A stretch of DNA of 64,000 bases from UBA6814 sp040753075 (GTDB lineage Bacteria > Desulfobacterota > Desulfovibrionia > Desulfovibrionales > Desulfovibrionaceae). Every line of letters starts with the position of its first letter. The stretch's first letter is position 1. The stretch is from NCBI GenBank assembly GCA_040753075.1, contig JBFMHA010000002.1:62001-126000 (forward strand). Reading direction: 5' to 3'. This document shows, one piece after another, positions 1-8,783 of the stretch. Below the pieces are notes generated by a model. That model had not been told where the DNA came from. It ran no database searches and saw only the letters and a program-made list of their open reading frames with translations. Both the position numbers and the translations under genes were made by a program.

Positions 1-543
1 CTGGCCCAGACCCTGGTCGCCTTCGCCCGCGGCCACAAGGAGACCGTCGGCCTGGTGAGCATGGTGCTCAAGCACCTGGGCGTCGGCGCCGAGGCCCTGT
101 TCTCCACCCTGGGCCGCACCGCGGCCCGCTGCATCCAGACCGTGGTCATCGGCAAGCAGATGCAGGTCTGGATGGACGACGTGGACAAGATGCTGGCCAA
201 GGGCGACACCAACCTGCTGGCCAAGTGGGAAATGCCCGACAGCGCCCAGGGCGTCGGCTTCGTGGATGCCCCCCGCGGCATCCTCTCCCACTGGATCAAC
301 ATCAAGGGCAAGAAGATCGAGAACATCCAGTTGGTCGTGCCCTCCACCTGGAACCTGGGCCCGCGCGACGACAAGGGCGTGCTCGGACCGGTGGAGGAGG
401 CCCTGGTCGGCACCCCGGTGTTCGATCCCAAGCGCCCGGTGGAAGTGCTCCGCACCGTCCACTCCTACGACCCCTGCATCGCCTGCGGCGTGCACATCAT
501 CGATCCCAAGACCAACGAGGTCTACAAGTTCAAGGTGTGCTAG
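1..543 (+). CDS. hynA: [NiFe] hydrogenase large subunit, C-terminal part (5' end outside window)
   Basis: This is the last 180 codons of a periplasmic-type [NiFe] hydrogenase large subunit, open from base 1, so the N-terminal part and the first active-site cysteine pair lie upstream of the window. The C-terminal active-site motif DPCIACGVH is visible at bases 469-495; its two cysteines ligate nickel and the bridging iron. The 15 residues after the final histidine (starting IIDPKTN) are the tail that an endopeptidase normally removes once nickel is inserted. The first cysteine codon is TGC, not TGA, so this is a [NiFe] enzyme and not the [NiFeSe] type found in some relatives. The enzyme would oxidise or evolve H2 in the periplasm, usually with cytochrome c3. 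The next genes, its likely protease and HypC, support the call. Confidence 0.95.
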   Translation: MAQTLVAFARGHKETVGLVSMVLKHLGVGAEALFSTLGRTAARCIQTVVIGKQMQVWMDDVDKMLAKGDTNLLAKWEMPDSAQGVGFVDAPRGILSHWINIKGKKIENIQLVVPSTWNLGPRDDKGVLGPVEEALVGTPVFDPKRPVEVLRTVHSYDPCIACGVHIIDPKTNEVYKFKVC

Positions 544-576
544 CCTAGGCTGGACAAGGGCTGACTGGTACGTATA

Positions 577-616
577 CAAGGACCTGGCCCGGAAACGGGC
601 CGGGTCCTTGTTTTTT
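577..616 (+). terminator. Rho-independent terminator after hynA
   Basis: A 15-bp stem (577-591 paired with 596-610, one G-U pair) closes a GAAA tetraloop and is followed by six T at 611-616. It lies between the hydrogenase large subunit and its maturation protease, so it should reduce transcription of the downstream maturation genes relative to the structural genes. Confidence 0.9.
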
Positions 617-633
617 CTGCTTCTGGAGGCAGC

Positions 634-1173
634 ATGGGTGAAAAGTCGAAGACCATCCTGGTGCTCGGCGTGGGCAACATTCTCATGCACGACGAGGGAC
701 TGGGAGTGCGTGTGGTGGAGCACCTTGCCGCGAACTACGAGTTCTCGGAGAATGTGGAGCTCATGGACGGCGGCGCCGGCGGCCTGCGCCTGACCGAGGA
801 GCTGACCCAGCACGACTGCGTGGTGATCGTGGATGCGGTGCAGAACGGCGGCGCTCCGGGCGACCTCTATCGCCTGGAGGGCGACGACCTCAAACTGTCC
901 CTGACCTTCAAGCAGTCCATGCACGAAACCGACCTATTGGAGACCCTGGCCTGCTGCGAGATCATCGGCCACCGTCCCAACTGCGTGGTCCTGGGCATGG
1001 AGCCTTTGAACATCGAGGGCTGGAGCCTGGAGTTAACCCCGCCCTGCGCCGCGGCCCTGCCCGGCCTCATCGACCGGGTGCTGGACGAGATTCGCGCCCT
1101 GGGCGGAGAGGTGCGCCCCAAGCAGACTCCGACCCCGAGCCAAGCCCCTACGAGGAGCGCCTCATGTGCCTAG
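634..1173 (+). CDS. hynD: Hydrogenase maturation protease (HybD/HyaD family)
   Basis: This 179-residue protein matches the nickel-dependent endopeptidases that cut the C-terminal tail off [NiFe] hydrogenase large subunits. The N-terminal motif GVGNILMHDEGLG (residues 12-24) is the family signature. Glu21, Asp67 and His97 are in the places of the three nickel-sensing ligands known from E. coli HybD (E16, D62, H93). The protein is cytoplasmic. It follows the hydrogenase gene after a terminator and overlaps hypC by 10 bp, so the two maturation genes are probably translationally coupled. The C-terminal extension after about residue 155 is Pro/Thr/Ser-rich and not part of the fold. The symbol follows Desulfovibrio usage and is less certain than the function. 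Confidence 0.93.
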   Translation: MGEKSKTILVLGVGNILMHDEGLGVRVVEHLAANYEFSENVELMDGGAGGLRLTEELTQHDCVVIVDAVQNGGAPGDLYRLEGDDLKLSLTFKQSMHETDLLETLACCEIIGHRPNCVVLGMEPLNIEGWSLELTPPCAAALPGLIDRVLDEIRALGGEVRPKQTPTPSQAPTRSASCA

Positions 1174-1433
1174 CCATTCCCTGCAAGATCAGCGAGATCG
1201 ACGAGAACGACATCGCCACGGTCCAGGTGGGCGATAGCGAGACCTTCATCCAGTGCTCGCTCATGCTCCTGCCCGAGGCGCCCGCCCTGGGAGACTACGT
1301 CCTCGTGCACGCCGGCTTCGCCATCAACACCGTGGAGCCGGAGGAAGCGGCCAAGACCATCGCCCTCATCAAGGAGATGGCCCAGCTCGCCGGCGAGCAG
1401 CCCCTGCTGAACACCGCCTTCGATATGTACTAG
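1164..1433 (+). CDS. hypC: Hydrogenase assembly chaperone HypC/HupF
   Basis: The 89-residue protein begins MCLAIP, the invariant start of the HypC family, where Cys2 (after Met removal) carries the Fe(CN)2CO precursor and contacts the large subunit. Length and the small OB-like fold fit the family. It works with HypD and HypE, which are not in the window, to deliver the iron centre to apo-large subunit before the HynD-type protease acts. The start ATG lies inside the end of hynD. Downstream is a tandem repeat array rather than another hyp gene. Confidence 0.95.
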   Translation: MCLAIPCKISEIDENDIATVQVGDSETFIQCSLMLLPEAPALGDYVLVHAGFAINTVEPEEAAKTIALIKEMAQLAGEQPLLNTAFDMY

Positions 1434-1441
1434 CCTCAGTC

Positions 1442-1813
1442 GGAGCGGTGCGGTCAACGCAGGATGGCCGAGAAGTAAGGCCATGGAAGATGATTTGACT
1501 CAGGCCGGAGCGGTGCGGTCAACGCAGGATGGCCTGAAGTAGGGCCATGGAAGATGATTTGACTCAGGCCGGAGCGGTGCGGTCAACGCAGGATGGCCGA
1601 GAAGTAAGGCCATGGAAGATGACTTGACTCAGGCCGGAGCGGTGCGGTCAACGCAGGATGGCCGAGAAGTAAGGCCATGGAAGATGATTTGACTCAGGCC
1701 GGAGCGGTGCGGTCAACGCAGGATGGCCGAGAAGTAAGGCCATGGAAGATGATTTGACTCAGGCCGGAGCGGCGCGGTCAACGCAGGATGGCCGAGAAGC
1801 TCGGCCATCCTGC
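1442..1813. repeat. Six tandem copies of a 65-bp repeat
   Basis: Copies begin at 1442, 1507, 1571, 1636, 1701 and 1766, giving periods of 65, 64, 65, 65 and 65 bp. The second copy has lost one base near its GAAGTA segment; otherwise the copies are almost identical. Each unit contains a short inverted repeat, ATGGCC with GGCCAT about 9 bp apart. TTGAC and GTCAA half-sites 18 bp apart form a dyad that spans each junction between units. The last copy diverges into a perfect 14-bp stem (1783-1796 with 1800-1813, loop AAG). This array fills most of the 415 bp between hypC and the CBS gene. There are no spacers, so it is not a CRISPR array, and I see no gene in it. Confidence 0.95.
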
Positions 1814-1816
1814 ATA

Positions 1817-1850
1817 AGTGCGACTAAGCCCTGAAGGGCTAAGTCGCACT
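1817..1850. other. Long hairpin at the end of the CBS gene
   Basis: The arms 1817-1831 and 1836-1850 pair over 15 positions with one A-A mismatch and a TGAA loop. On the minus strand the hairpin abuts and overlaps the stop codon of the CBS-domain gene. No T tract follows on either strand. With the hairpin at 1783-1813 it could insulate the convergent hydrogenase and CBS transcripts or protect an mRNA end. Confidence 0.7.
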
Positions 1851-2283
1851 AAAGTCCGTCCAGGGCGTCCATGAGCCGGATGGTCAGCTTGAGGAAATCG
1901 GCCTCGGTGATGATGCCCACCAGGATGCCGTCCTCGATGACCGGCAGGCAGCCGTACTTGTGCGCCAGGAGCATCTCCGCCGCATCGCGCAGGGGCAGGT
2001 CCGGGGACACGTCGGTCACGTCGGTGCGCATGATTTCGGCAATGGGGATTCCCGAATCGATCTCGTCCTGGGTTTCCCGGTCGATGTCCGCGAAGCGGGA
2101 GATGGTGGCGCCCAGGATGTCGCGGTGCGTCACCAGCCCCTGGAACTCCATGCGGTCGTTGACGATGGGGATGTGCCGGATGCGGGCCAGGGACATCATG
2201 GACCGAGCGGTCTTGAGGGTGTCCGACTCGCGCAGGGTGAAGACCTCCCGGGTCATGATGTCGTGCACGCAGAGCTTGGACAT
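1849..2283 (-). CDS. Tandem CBS-domain protein
   Basis: The 144-residue protein consists of two CBS domains (about residues 1-60 and 80-140) and nothing else. The motifs VHDIMTREV and EIMRTDVTDV mark the start of each domain, and LVTHRDIL and IITEADFL their ends. CBS pairs bind adenosine nucleotides and act as energy or ligand sensors, but the partner cannot be told from the sequence. The start is supported by a GGGGGAG ribosome-binding site just upstream on the minus strand. The gene is transcribed toward the hydrogenase operon and is separated from it by the repeat array. Confidence 0.9.
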   Translation of the reverse strand: MSKLCVHDIMTREVFTLRESDTLKTARSMMSLARIRHIPIVNDRMEFQGLVTHRDILGATISRFADIDRETQDEIDSGIPIAEIMRTDVTDVSPDLPLRDAAEMLLAHKYGCLPVIEDGILVGIITEADFLKLTIRLMDALDGL

Positions 2284-2424
2284 GGGCTCCCCCTTTTTTT
2301 CTTGCGATATCAGACTCGCAGAACCGGCGCGGTGCTGTCAAGGGCCGGCGCGCGACGTTGACGAGACGCGGCAAATCTGTTTGCATGTCGGGCTGAGCGC
2401 GGCTAGGCAGGAGGCGGGGCGGTT

Positions 2425-3063
2425 ATGGATATGCGGCGCAGCCGCGAGCGGATGGTGCGGGAGCAGATCGAGGCCCGGGGGGTCCGGGATCCCGCGGTGC
2501 TCGCAGCCATGAGCAAGGTGCCCCGTCACCTCTTCGTGCAGGAGGCGCTCCACGCCCAGGCCTACGCCGACAACCCGGTGCCCATCGGCCACGGCCAGAC
2601 CATCTCCCAGCCCTACATCGTGGCCCTCATGAGCGATATGCTGCAGGTGGCGCCCGGCATGCGGGTGCTGGAGATCGGCACCGGCTCGGGCTACCAGGCC
2701 GCGGTGTTGGCCGAACTAGGGGCCGAGGTCTACACCGTGGAGCGGATTCGGGAGCTGCACCAGGAGGCGCGCAAGCGCCTGACCCGGATGCGGTACCTGA
2801 ACATCCGCCTCAAACTGGACGACGGCACCTTGGGCTGGCCCGAGCACGCGCCCTATGACCGGATCATGGTCACCGCGGGCGGTCCCTACGTGCCTCCGCC
2901 GCTGCTGGACCAGTTGGCCGACCCGGGCCTGCTCATCATGCCCGTGGGCCGCAGCCGCCGCGATCAGGACCTGGTCCTGGTCCGCAAGGAGGGCGGGTCC
3001 CTCAGCGAGGAGCGCCGCGGCGGGGTGGTCTTCGTGGACCTGGTGGGCGCGCACGGCTGGTAG
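2425..3063 (+). CDS. pcm: Protein-L-isoaspartate O-methyltransferase
   Basis: The 212-residue protein is a class I SAM-dependent methyltransferase that starts repair of isoaspartyl residues in ageing proteins. The SAM-binding motif VLEIGTGSGY is at residues 81-90. The family segment PIGHGQTISQPYIVA lies at about 53-67, and the length is typical. A second in-frame ATG two codons later is an alternative start; the AGGAGG upstream (2408-2413) is slightly distant from both. It begins a co-directional series that runs to about 9.7 kb. Confidence 0.95.
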   Translation: MDMRRSRERMVREQIEARGVRDPAVLAAMSKVPRHLFVQEALHAQAYADNPVPIGHGQTISQPYIVALMSDMLQVAPGMRVLEIGTGSGYQAAVLAELGAEVYTVERIRELHQEARKRLTRMRYLNIRLKLDDGTLGWPEHAPYDRIMVTAGGPYVPPPLLDQLADPGLLIMPVGRSRRDQDLVLVRKEGGSLSEERRGGVVFVDLVGAHGW

Positions 3064-3156
3064 CGGTCCGCCCTGGTCAAATCCGGAAAAGGCGCTATAC
3101 TTTGCCAAAGCCGCGGCCTGGGCCGCACAGCCAAGAACAACCTGCGAGAAACGGAC

Positions 3157-4059
3157 ATGTCCTCTACCAAATCTTCCTGCTCCGCCTGCCCCTCGGCCGG
3201 CGGGACCCACGGCCGTGACAGCGCGGGCAAGAGCCTGCAGGACGAACTCATCACCTCGACCCTCTCCCGCATCCGCTACAAGCTCTTCATCATGAGCGGC
3301 AAGGGCGGGGTGGGCAAGAGTTCGGTGGCGGTGAACATCGCCGCCGGCCTGGCCAAGCTCGGCCAGCGCGTGGGCATCGTGGACGTGGATCTGCACGGCC
3401 CCAGCGTGCCGCGGCTTTTGGGCCTGGGCGGCCGGCACATGGAGGCCGACCGGGGCCGGCTCATCAAGCCCATCTCGTACAGCGAGAACCTGAAGGCCGT
3501 GTCCATGGACGCCCTGCTCAAGGACCCGGACCAGGCCGTGCTCTGGCGCGGGCCCATGAAGACCACCGCCATCCGCCAGTTCATCGCCGACATCTCCTGG
3601 GGCGACCTGGACTTTCTGGTCATCGATTCGCCTCCGGGCACCGGCGACGAGCACATGACCGTGCTCAAGACCATCCCCGAGGCCCTCTGCGTGGTGGTCA
3701 CCACCCCCCAGGAGCTGTCCCTGGCCGACGTGCGCAAGGCCATCAACTTCCTCCAGTACGCCAAGGCCAACGTCCTGGGCGTGGTGGAGAACATGAGCGG
3801 CCTCATCTGCCCGCACTGCGCCAAGGAGATCTCCCTGTTCAAGAAGGGCGGAGGCGAGGAGTTGGCCCGCAAGTACGGCCTGGCCTTCCTGGGGGCCATC
3901 CCCCTGGATCCGGCCACGGTGGTGGCCAGCGACCTGGGCACCCCGGTGGTTCTCCTGGAAGAGGATTCGCCGGCCAAGCTGGCCATGGAGAACCTGGCCC
4001 GGTCGGTGCGCGAGGCCGCGGAAAAGAGCCTGGAGTCGGTGTCCACCCTGCACGCCTGA
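3157..4059 (+). CDS. mrp: Mrp/NBP35-type P-loop ATPase (Fe-S carrier family)
   Basis: This 300-residue cytoplasmic protein has a deviant Walker A motif GKGGVGKSS at residues 48-56 and the SPPGTGDEH switch of the Mrp/ApbC/NBP35 family. Those proteins bind and deliver [4Fe-4S] clusters. The CPHC pair at residues 218-221 is the conserved bridging cluster site. An extra N-terminal stretch with Cys8, Cys11 and a polar linker resembles the N-terminal cluster region of NBP35-like proteins. The family is common in sulfate reducers, but the client proteins cannot be deduced here. Confidence 0.9.
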   Translation: MSSTKSSCSACPSAGGTHGRDSAGKSLQDELITSTLSRIRYKLFIMSGKGGVGKSSVAVNIAAGLAKLGQRVGIVDVDLHGPSVPRLLGLGGRHMEADRGRLIKPISYSENLKAVSMDALLKDPDQAVLWRGPMKTTAIRQFIADISWGDLDFLVIDSPPGTGDEHMTVLKTIPEALCVVVTTPQELSLADVRKAINFLQYAKANVLGVVENMSGLICPHCAKEISLFKKGGGEELARKYGLAFLGAIPLDPATVVASDLGTPVVLLEEDSPAKLAMENLARSVREAAEKSLESVSTLHA

Positions 4060-4069
4060 GGTCGGAGCC

Positions 4070-4648
4070 ATGCGTCCAAGGTCCCTGTCCCTGTGCCTGG
4101 CCGTGCCGGCCCTTCTGGCGGCCCTGGCCTGGATCGAGACGGCCGGGGCCTGGAGCATGTACTACTACCAGGACGAGCAGGGGGTCTACCATTTCACCAA
4201 CAAGCCGCGCGGCGGCCGGAAGTGGAGCCTCTTCGCCGTGTACCGGGACTTTCCGGACGTGGGCAAGGAGAAGATTCTCGAGGCGGTGCGCGCCTCCAGC
4301 AAACGAAACGGCATGGACCACCGCCTGGTCCAGGCGGTGATCCAGGTGGAGTCCAATTTCCAGTCCGACGCCGTGTCTCCGGCCGGGGCGCAGGGCATCA
4401 TGCAGATCATGCCGCAGACCCAGAAGGACCTGGGCTTGACCTCGCCCTTCGACTACCGACTGAACATCGAGGCCGGAGTGCGTTACCTGCGGATGCAGTA
4501 TGACCGGTTCCGCCGCCTGGACCTGGCCCTGGCCGCCTACAACGCGGGTCCCGAGGCGGTGGAGAAGCACGGCGGCATCCCCCCCTATGCCGAGACCCGG
4601 GACTATGTGCGCAAGGTCCTCACCCTCTACCGCAAGCTAGGCGGCTGA
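4070..4648 (+). CDS. Secreted lytic transglycosylase (SLT domain)
   Basis: The 192-residue protein has a signal peptide (about 1-26, ending AGA). A short N-terminal segment follows that is rich in Tyr and contains YYYQDEQGVYHFTN, a DUF4124-like motif. After it comes a goose-lysozyme-type transglycosylase domain. The catalytic Glu is Glu94 in QVESNF; GAQGIMQIMP and LALAAYNAGP are the family motifs that follow. It should cleave peptidoglycan glycan strands in the periplasm. It starts 10 bp after mrp and ends 8 bp before pgsA, so the three are probably co-transcribed. Confidence 0.93.
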   Translation: MRPRSLSLCLAVPALLAALAWIETAGAWSMYYYQDEQGVYHFTNKPRGGRKWSLFAVYRDFPDVGKEKILEAVRASSKRNGMDHRLVQAVIQVESNFQSDAVSPAGAQGIMQIMPQTQKDLGLTSPFDYRLNIEAGVRYLRMQYDRFRRLDLALAAYNAGPEAVEKHGGIPPYAETRDYVRKVLTLYRKLGG

Positions 4649-4656
4649 GTTTCCCC

Positions 4657-5214
4657 ATGTTCAACCTGGCCAACAAGCTGACGCTTCTGCGCATCCTGGC
4701 GATTCCGGTCATCGTGCTCCTGCTGTATTTCGAGAGCAGGCTGGCCTGCTTCGTGGCCGCCGCGGTGTTCGTGGTCGCCTCCCTTACCGACATGATCGAC
4801 GGCATCGTGGCCCGGCGGCAGAACATGGTCACCAACTTCGGCAAGTTCCTGGACCCGCTGGCGGACAAGCTGCTCATCGGCTCGGTGCTCATCATGCTGG
4901 CCGACCTGCAGTGGGTCCCGGCCTGGGTCGTGGTGGTCATCGTGTGCCGGGAGCTCACCGTCACCGGGTTGCGGGCCGCGGCCATGGAGCAGGGCCTGGT
5001 CCTGGCCGCGGACCGGTACGGCAAGCTCAAGACCATCCTCCAGACCATCGCCCTCATCCCCCTCATCCTCCACTATCCGCTCTTCGGGGTGGACCTCGCG
5101 GGACCGGGCGTGGTCCTGCTGTACCTGGCGCTGTTTATGACCGTGTTTTCCGGGGCGAATTATCTGTACAATTTCTACAGGAATTGGTTATATGAGGGGA
5201 ATGCGAGGAAGTAA
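4657..5214 (+). CDS. pgsA: CDP-diacylglycerol-glycerol-3-phosphate 3-phosphatidyltransferase
   Basis: The 185-residue membrane enzyme makes phosphatidylglycerol phosphate, the committed step of phosphatidylglycerol synthesis. The complete CDP-alcohol phosphatidyltransferase motif is present: Asp48, Gly49, Ala52, Arg53, Gly62, Asp66 and Asp70 with canonical spacing. Several hydrophobic segments flank it. The N-terminal NLANKLTLLRI sequence is typical of PgsA rather than of phosphatidylserine synthase. Length fits the family. Confidence 0.95.
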   Translation: MFNLANKLTLLRILAIPVIVLLLYFESRLACFVAAAVFVVASLTDMIDGIVARRQNMVTNFGKFLDPLADKLLIGSVLIMLADLQWVPAWVVVVIVCRELTVTGLRAAAMEQGLVLAADRYGKLKTILQTIALIPLILHYPLFGVDLAGPGVVLLYLALFMTVFSGANYLYNFYRNWLYEGNARK

Positions 5215-5266
5215 GGAAGGCCGCCGCGCCGTGGATTGAACATCTGCAAACACCGGGAGTTTTGGC

Positions 5267-6352
<1,086 letters not shown>

Positions 6353-6353
6353 C

Positions 6354-7514
6354 ATGCTGCGCGCCCAGTTCGACCACGTCATCGGCCAGGTGCTGGACTT
6401 CGCTCCGGGCACCTCGGACATCTTCTTCGTGGCCAAGAAGCCGCTCCAGGCCGAGGTCCACGGCGTGCTCAAGGACGTGTCGCTCCGGCCCGAACTGGGC
6501 CGGCTCACGCCCTTCCAGACTGAGGCCTCGGCCATGTGCATCATGGGATCCAACCTTCGCCTGTACCGGGACCTGGTGCAGCGCGGCTCCTGCGACACCT
6601 CCTACGAGCTCTTCGGGCGGGCCCGCTTCCGGGTGAACATCTTCAACCAGCGGGGCACTGTCTCCATCGTCATGCGCCAGCTGTCCATGGACGTGCCCAA
6701 CCCCAAGAAGCTCGGCCTGCCCGGTATCTTCGAGGAGATGGCGCGGGAGAAGTTCGGGCTCGTCCTGGTCACCGGCGCCACCGGTTCGGGCAAATCCACC
6801 ACCCTGGCCGCGCTCATCGACGCCATCAACACCCAGTCCCCGGTGCACATCCTGACTTTGGAGGATCCGGTTGAGTTCGTGCACCCGCACAAGATGGGCA
6901 CGGTCAACCAGCGTGAGATGGGGGTGGATTTCGATTCCTTCGCCTCCGGCCTGCGCGCGGCCCTGCGTCAGGCGCCCAAGGTCATCCTGGTGGGCGAGAT
7001 CCGCGACCACGAAACCATCGAGATCGCCATGCAGGCCGCGGAAACCGGCCACCTGGTGCTGGGCACCCTGCACACCTCGGACACCGGCCAGACCATCAAC
7101 CGCATCGTCGGCATGTTCGAGCCCTCGGAAGAGCGGCTGGTGCGGCAGCGCCTGGGCGAGAGCCTGAAGTTCGTCGTGTCCCAGAGGCTTCTGCCCAAGG
7201 TCGGCGGCGGCCGGGTGGCGGCCATGGAGATCCTGCGCAACAACATGCGCATCAAGGACATCATCCTGAACGGGGAGCAGGGGGAGAAGAACTTCTACAA
7301 CGTGGTGGAGCAGGGCGACGCCTTCGGCATGCGCACCTTCGACCAGAACATCGCCCGGCTCTTCAAGGACGGGATCATATCCGAGGACACCGCCAACATT
7401 TACGGCTCGGACAAGTCCCGGCTCATGCAGATGATCGACCGCATCAAGAGCGAGCGCGGGGAGAAGGTCACGGACATCGGCGGGCTGGAGATCGACAGCG
7501 ACTACGGCCAGTAG
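6354..7514 (+). CDS. PilT-family ATPase, second copy (PilU-like)
   Basis: The 386-residue protein is a second secretion ATPase in tandem with the first. Walker A GATGSGKST is at residues 141-149, with LEDPVEF and HLVLGTLHT boxes downstream. The N-terminal domain differs from the first copy. In the PilT/PilU pairs of other bacteria the second ATPase supports the first and is often linked to it genetically. The call of PilU-like rests on that gene order, not on diagnostic residues. Confidence 0.85.
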   Translation: MLRAQFDHVIGQVLDFAPGTSDIFFVAKKPLQAEVHGVLKDVSLRPELGRLTPFQTEASAMCIMGSNLRLYRDLVQRGSCDTSYELFGRARFRVNIFNQRGTVSIVMRQLSMDVPNPKKLGLPGIFEEMAREKFGLVLVTGATGSGKSTTLAALIDAINTQSPVHILTLEDPVEFVHPHKMGTVNQREMGVDFDSFASGLRAALRQAPKVILVGEIRDHETIEIAMQAAETGHLVLGTLHTSDTGQTINRIVGMFEPSEERLVRQRLGESLKFVVSQRLLPKVGGGRVAAMEILRNNMRIKDIILNGEQGEKNFYNVVEQGDAFGMRTFDQNIARLFKDGIISEDTANIYGSDKSRLMQMIDRIKSERGEKVTDIGGLEIDSDYGQ

Positions 7515-7544
7515 GCCGCGCACCCACATCCTGGAGGAGTTCCC

Positions 7545-8180
7545 ATGCGTTTTCTCTGCGCCTGCGGCGAGAAAGAGATCAACATCCCGGACGAGAAGGT
7601 CCCCCAGGTCCCCAAGTTTGCGCTCAAGTGCCCTTTTTGCCAGAAGAAGCTGGTAGTGGAGCGGGTGGGAGACAGCCTCAGGTCCTCCTTTGCCGAGCAG
7701 CCGGCGCCGCCTCCGCCCCCGCAGGCGCAGGAGCCCAAGCTCCCGGCCGTGGAGCCGGACGTGTTTCCCCCGGGCTCCACCTCCGCCTTCATGGAGTTGG
7801 ACGACGCGGCCTGGCGCTCCGCAGCCGAGGACATCTTCAAGTCCAAGGGCATATTCTATTCCGAGGCGGACGAGACCCTGGTGGGCGTGGCCAAGCTGCG
7901 CCTGAACAGCTATCAGGTGATCCTCATCGAGGACAACGAGGACTGCGCGCCCCTGCTCAAGGAGATCAATTCCTGGCCCGGTCTCAAGCGCAAGGGGGTC
8001 AACGTGGTCATGGTCGGCGGCGCGGCCCCGAGCATGCAGCCCAGCATCGCCTTCGAGAAGAGCGTCAACTACTACCTGAACCATGCGGACGCGGGCCGGG
8101 CCAAGGAGCTCCTGGAGGAGTGCCTGGCCGGGTACGACCTCTACTACCGGCCGTTTGCAATGGCCGAAGAAAAGGTGTAG
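7545..8180 (+). CDS. Zinc-ribbon protein of unknown function
   Basis: The 211-residue protein begins with a probable zinc ribbon: Cys5, Cys7, Cys29 and Cys32 in a C-x-C...C-x-x-C arrangement. A Pro-rich linker (about 58-80) follows, then an alpha/beta domain of about 120 residues. That domain contains a hydrophobic strand ending in Glu-Asp (VILIEDNED) and VNVVMVGG, which resemble the strands of a receiver fold without clear receiver residues. It follows the two PilT genes with 30 bp between and may act with them, but I do not recognise it. Confidence 0.75.
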   Translation: MRFLCACGEKEINIPDEKVPQVPKFALKCPFCQKKLVVERVGDSLRSSFAEQPAPPPPPQAQEPKLPAVEPDVFPPGSTSAFMELDDAAWRSAAEDIFKSKGIFYSEADETLVGVAKLRLNSYQVILIEDNEDCAPLLKEINSWPGLKRKGVNVVMVGGAAPSMQPSIAFEKSVNYYLNHADAGRAKELLEECLAGYDLYYRPFAMAEEKV

Positions 8181-8193
8181 AAGTTTTCTAAAA

Positions 8194-8469
8194 ATGGAGA
8201 ACACCGCGAGCCCCCTGCACTCCAGGCTGGCCAATTGCCTGGAGACCATCCTGGAGCTGGAGCCGGATCTGGAGCAGCTCGAGCTCGGTCACGTGCTTTT
8301 GGCCGAGTTCGGGCAACTCAAGTCGTTCCTGGAGCGGCTGGACACGGTGCGTGTGGACGAGGACGACGTGACCCGCATCGAGGCGGCCACGTCGCATTTC
8401 CTGGAGGAACTCAAGGTTCCGCTGGGCGTCATCCGGGAGGGCGAGGTGAAACGGCGGCCCCTGCACTGA
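8194..8469 (+). CDS. Small protein of unknown function (91 aa)
   Basis: The start is the ATG at 8194 (MENTASPLHSRL). The protein is acidic, probably all-helical, with regularly spaced Leu residues (ETILELEPDLEQLELGHVL), suggesting a coiled coil or a helical bundle. It sits 13 bp after the zinc-ribbon gene and ends two bases before the FtsB-like gene, so it belongs to this transcription unit. No family was recognised. Confidence 0.65.
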   Translation: MENTASPLHSRLANCLETILELEPDLEQLELGHVLLAEFGQLKSFLERLDTVRVDEDDVTRIEAATSHFLEELKVPLGVIREGEVKRRPLH

Positions 8470-8471
8470 CC

Positions 8472-8783
8472 ATGCTGTGGAAGAAACTTCTCCTGACCTT
8501 CCTGCTGGCATTGAACCTCCTGCTGGCCTCCCATCTTTTTTTCGGCGAGCAGGGGGTTTTCGCCTATTTTGAGCTGAAGCGGCGCACCGCGGCCCTGCAG
8601 GAGGACCTGGCGGCGGCCGAGCGACGGAGCCAGGCCCTTTCCAGCGAGATCCGCCACCTCAAAGGGGACAGGTCCCAGGTGGCGGACATGATCCGCACCC
8701 GGATGAATTATTTGAAAGACGGCGAGGTGTTGTATATATTCCCAGACCAACCCGCGCCGGGGGCCGCAGCCGATGGAAAATAA
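8472..8783 (+). CDS. FtsB/DivIC-like septum formation protein
   Basis: The 103-residue protein has one N-terminal transmembrane helix (about 5-24), then a coiled coil (about 35-65) and a short soluble tail with MNYLKDGEVLYIFP. That layout and the end motif are those of FtsB/DivIC, the bitopic protein that joins FtsL and FtsQ at the division site. The start is the ATG at 8472, two bases after the preceding stop. It overlaps the following TPR gene by 11 bp. Confidence 0.82.
   Translation: MLWKKLLLTFLLALNLLLASHLFFGEQGVFAYFELKRRTAALQEDLAAAERRSQALSSEIRHLKGDRSQVADMIRTRMNYLKDGEVLYIFPDQPAPGAAADGK

Noticed and set aside
469..495. Hydrogenase as a [NiFeSe] selenoenzyme
   Set aside because: The ligand codons are TGC, so cysteine is encoded.
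1442..1813. Repeat array as a CRISPR array
   Set aside because: The 65-bp units are contiguous with no variable spacers, and no cas genes are near.
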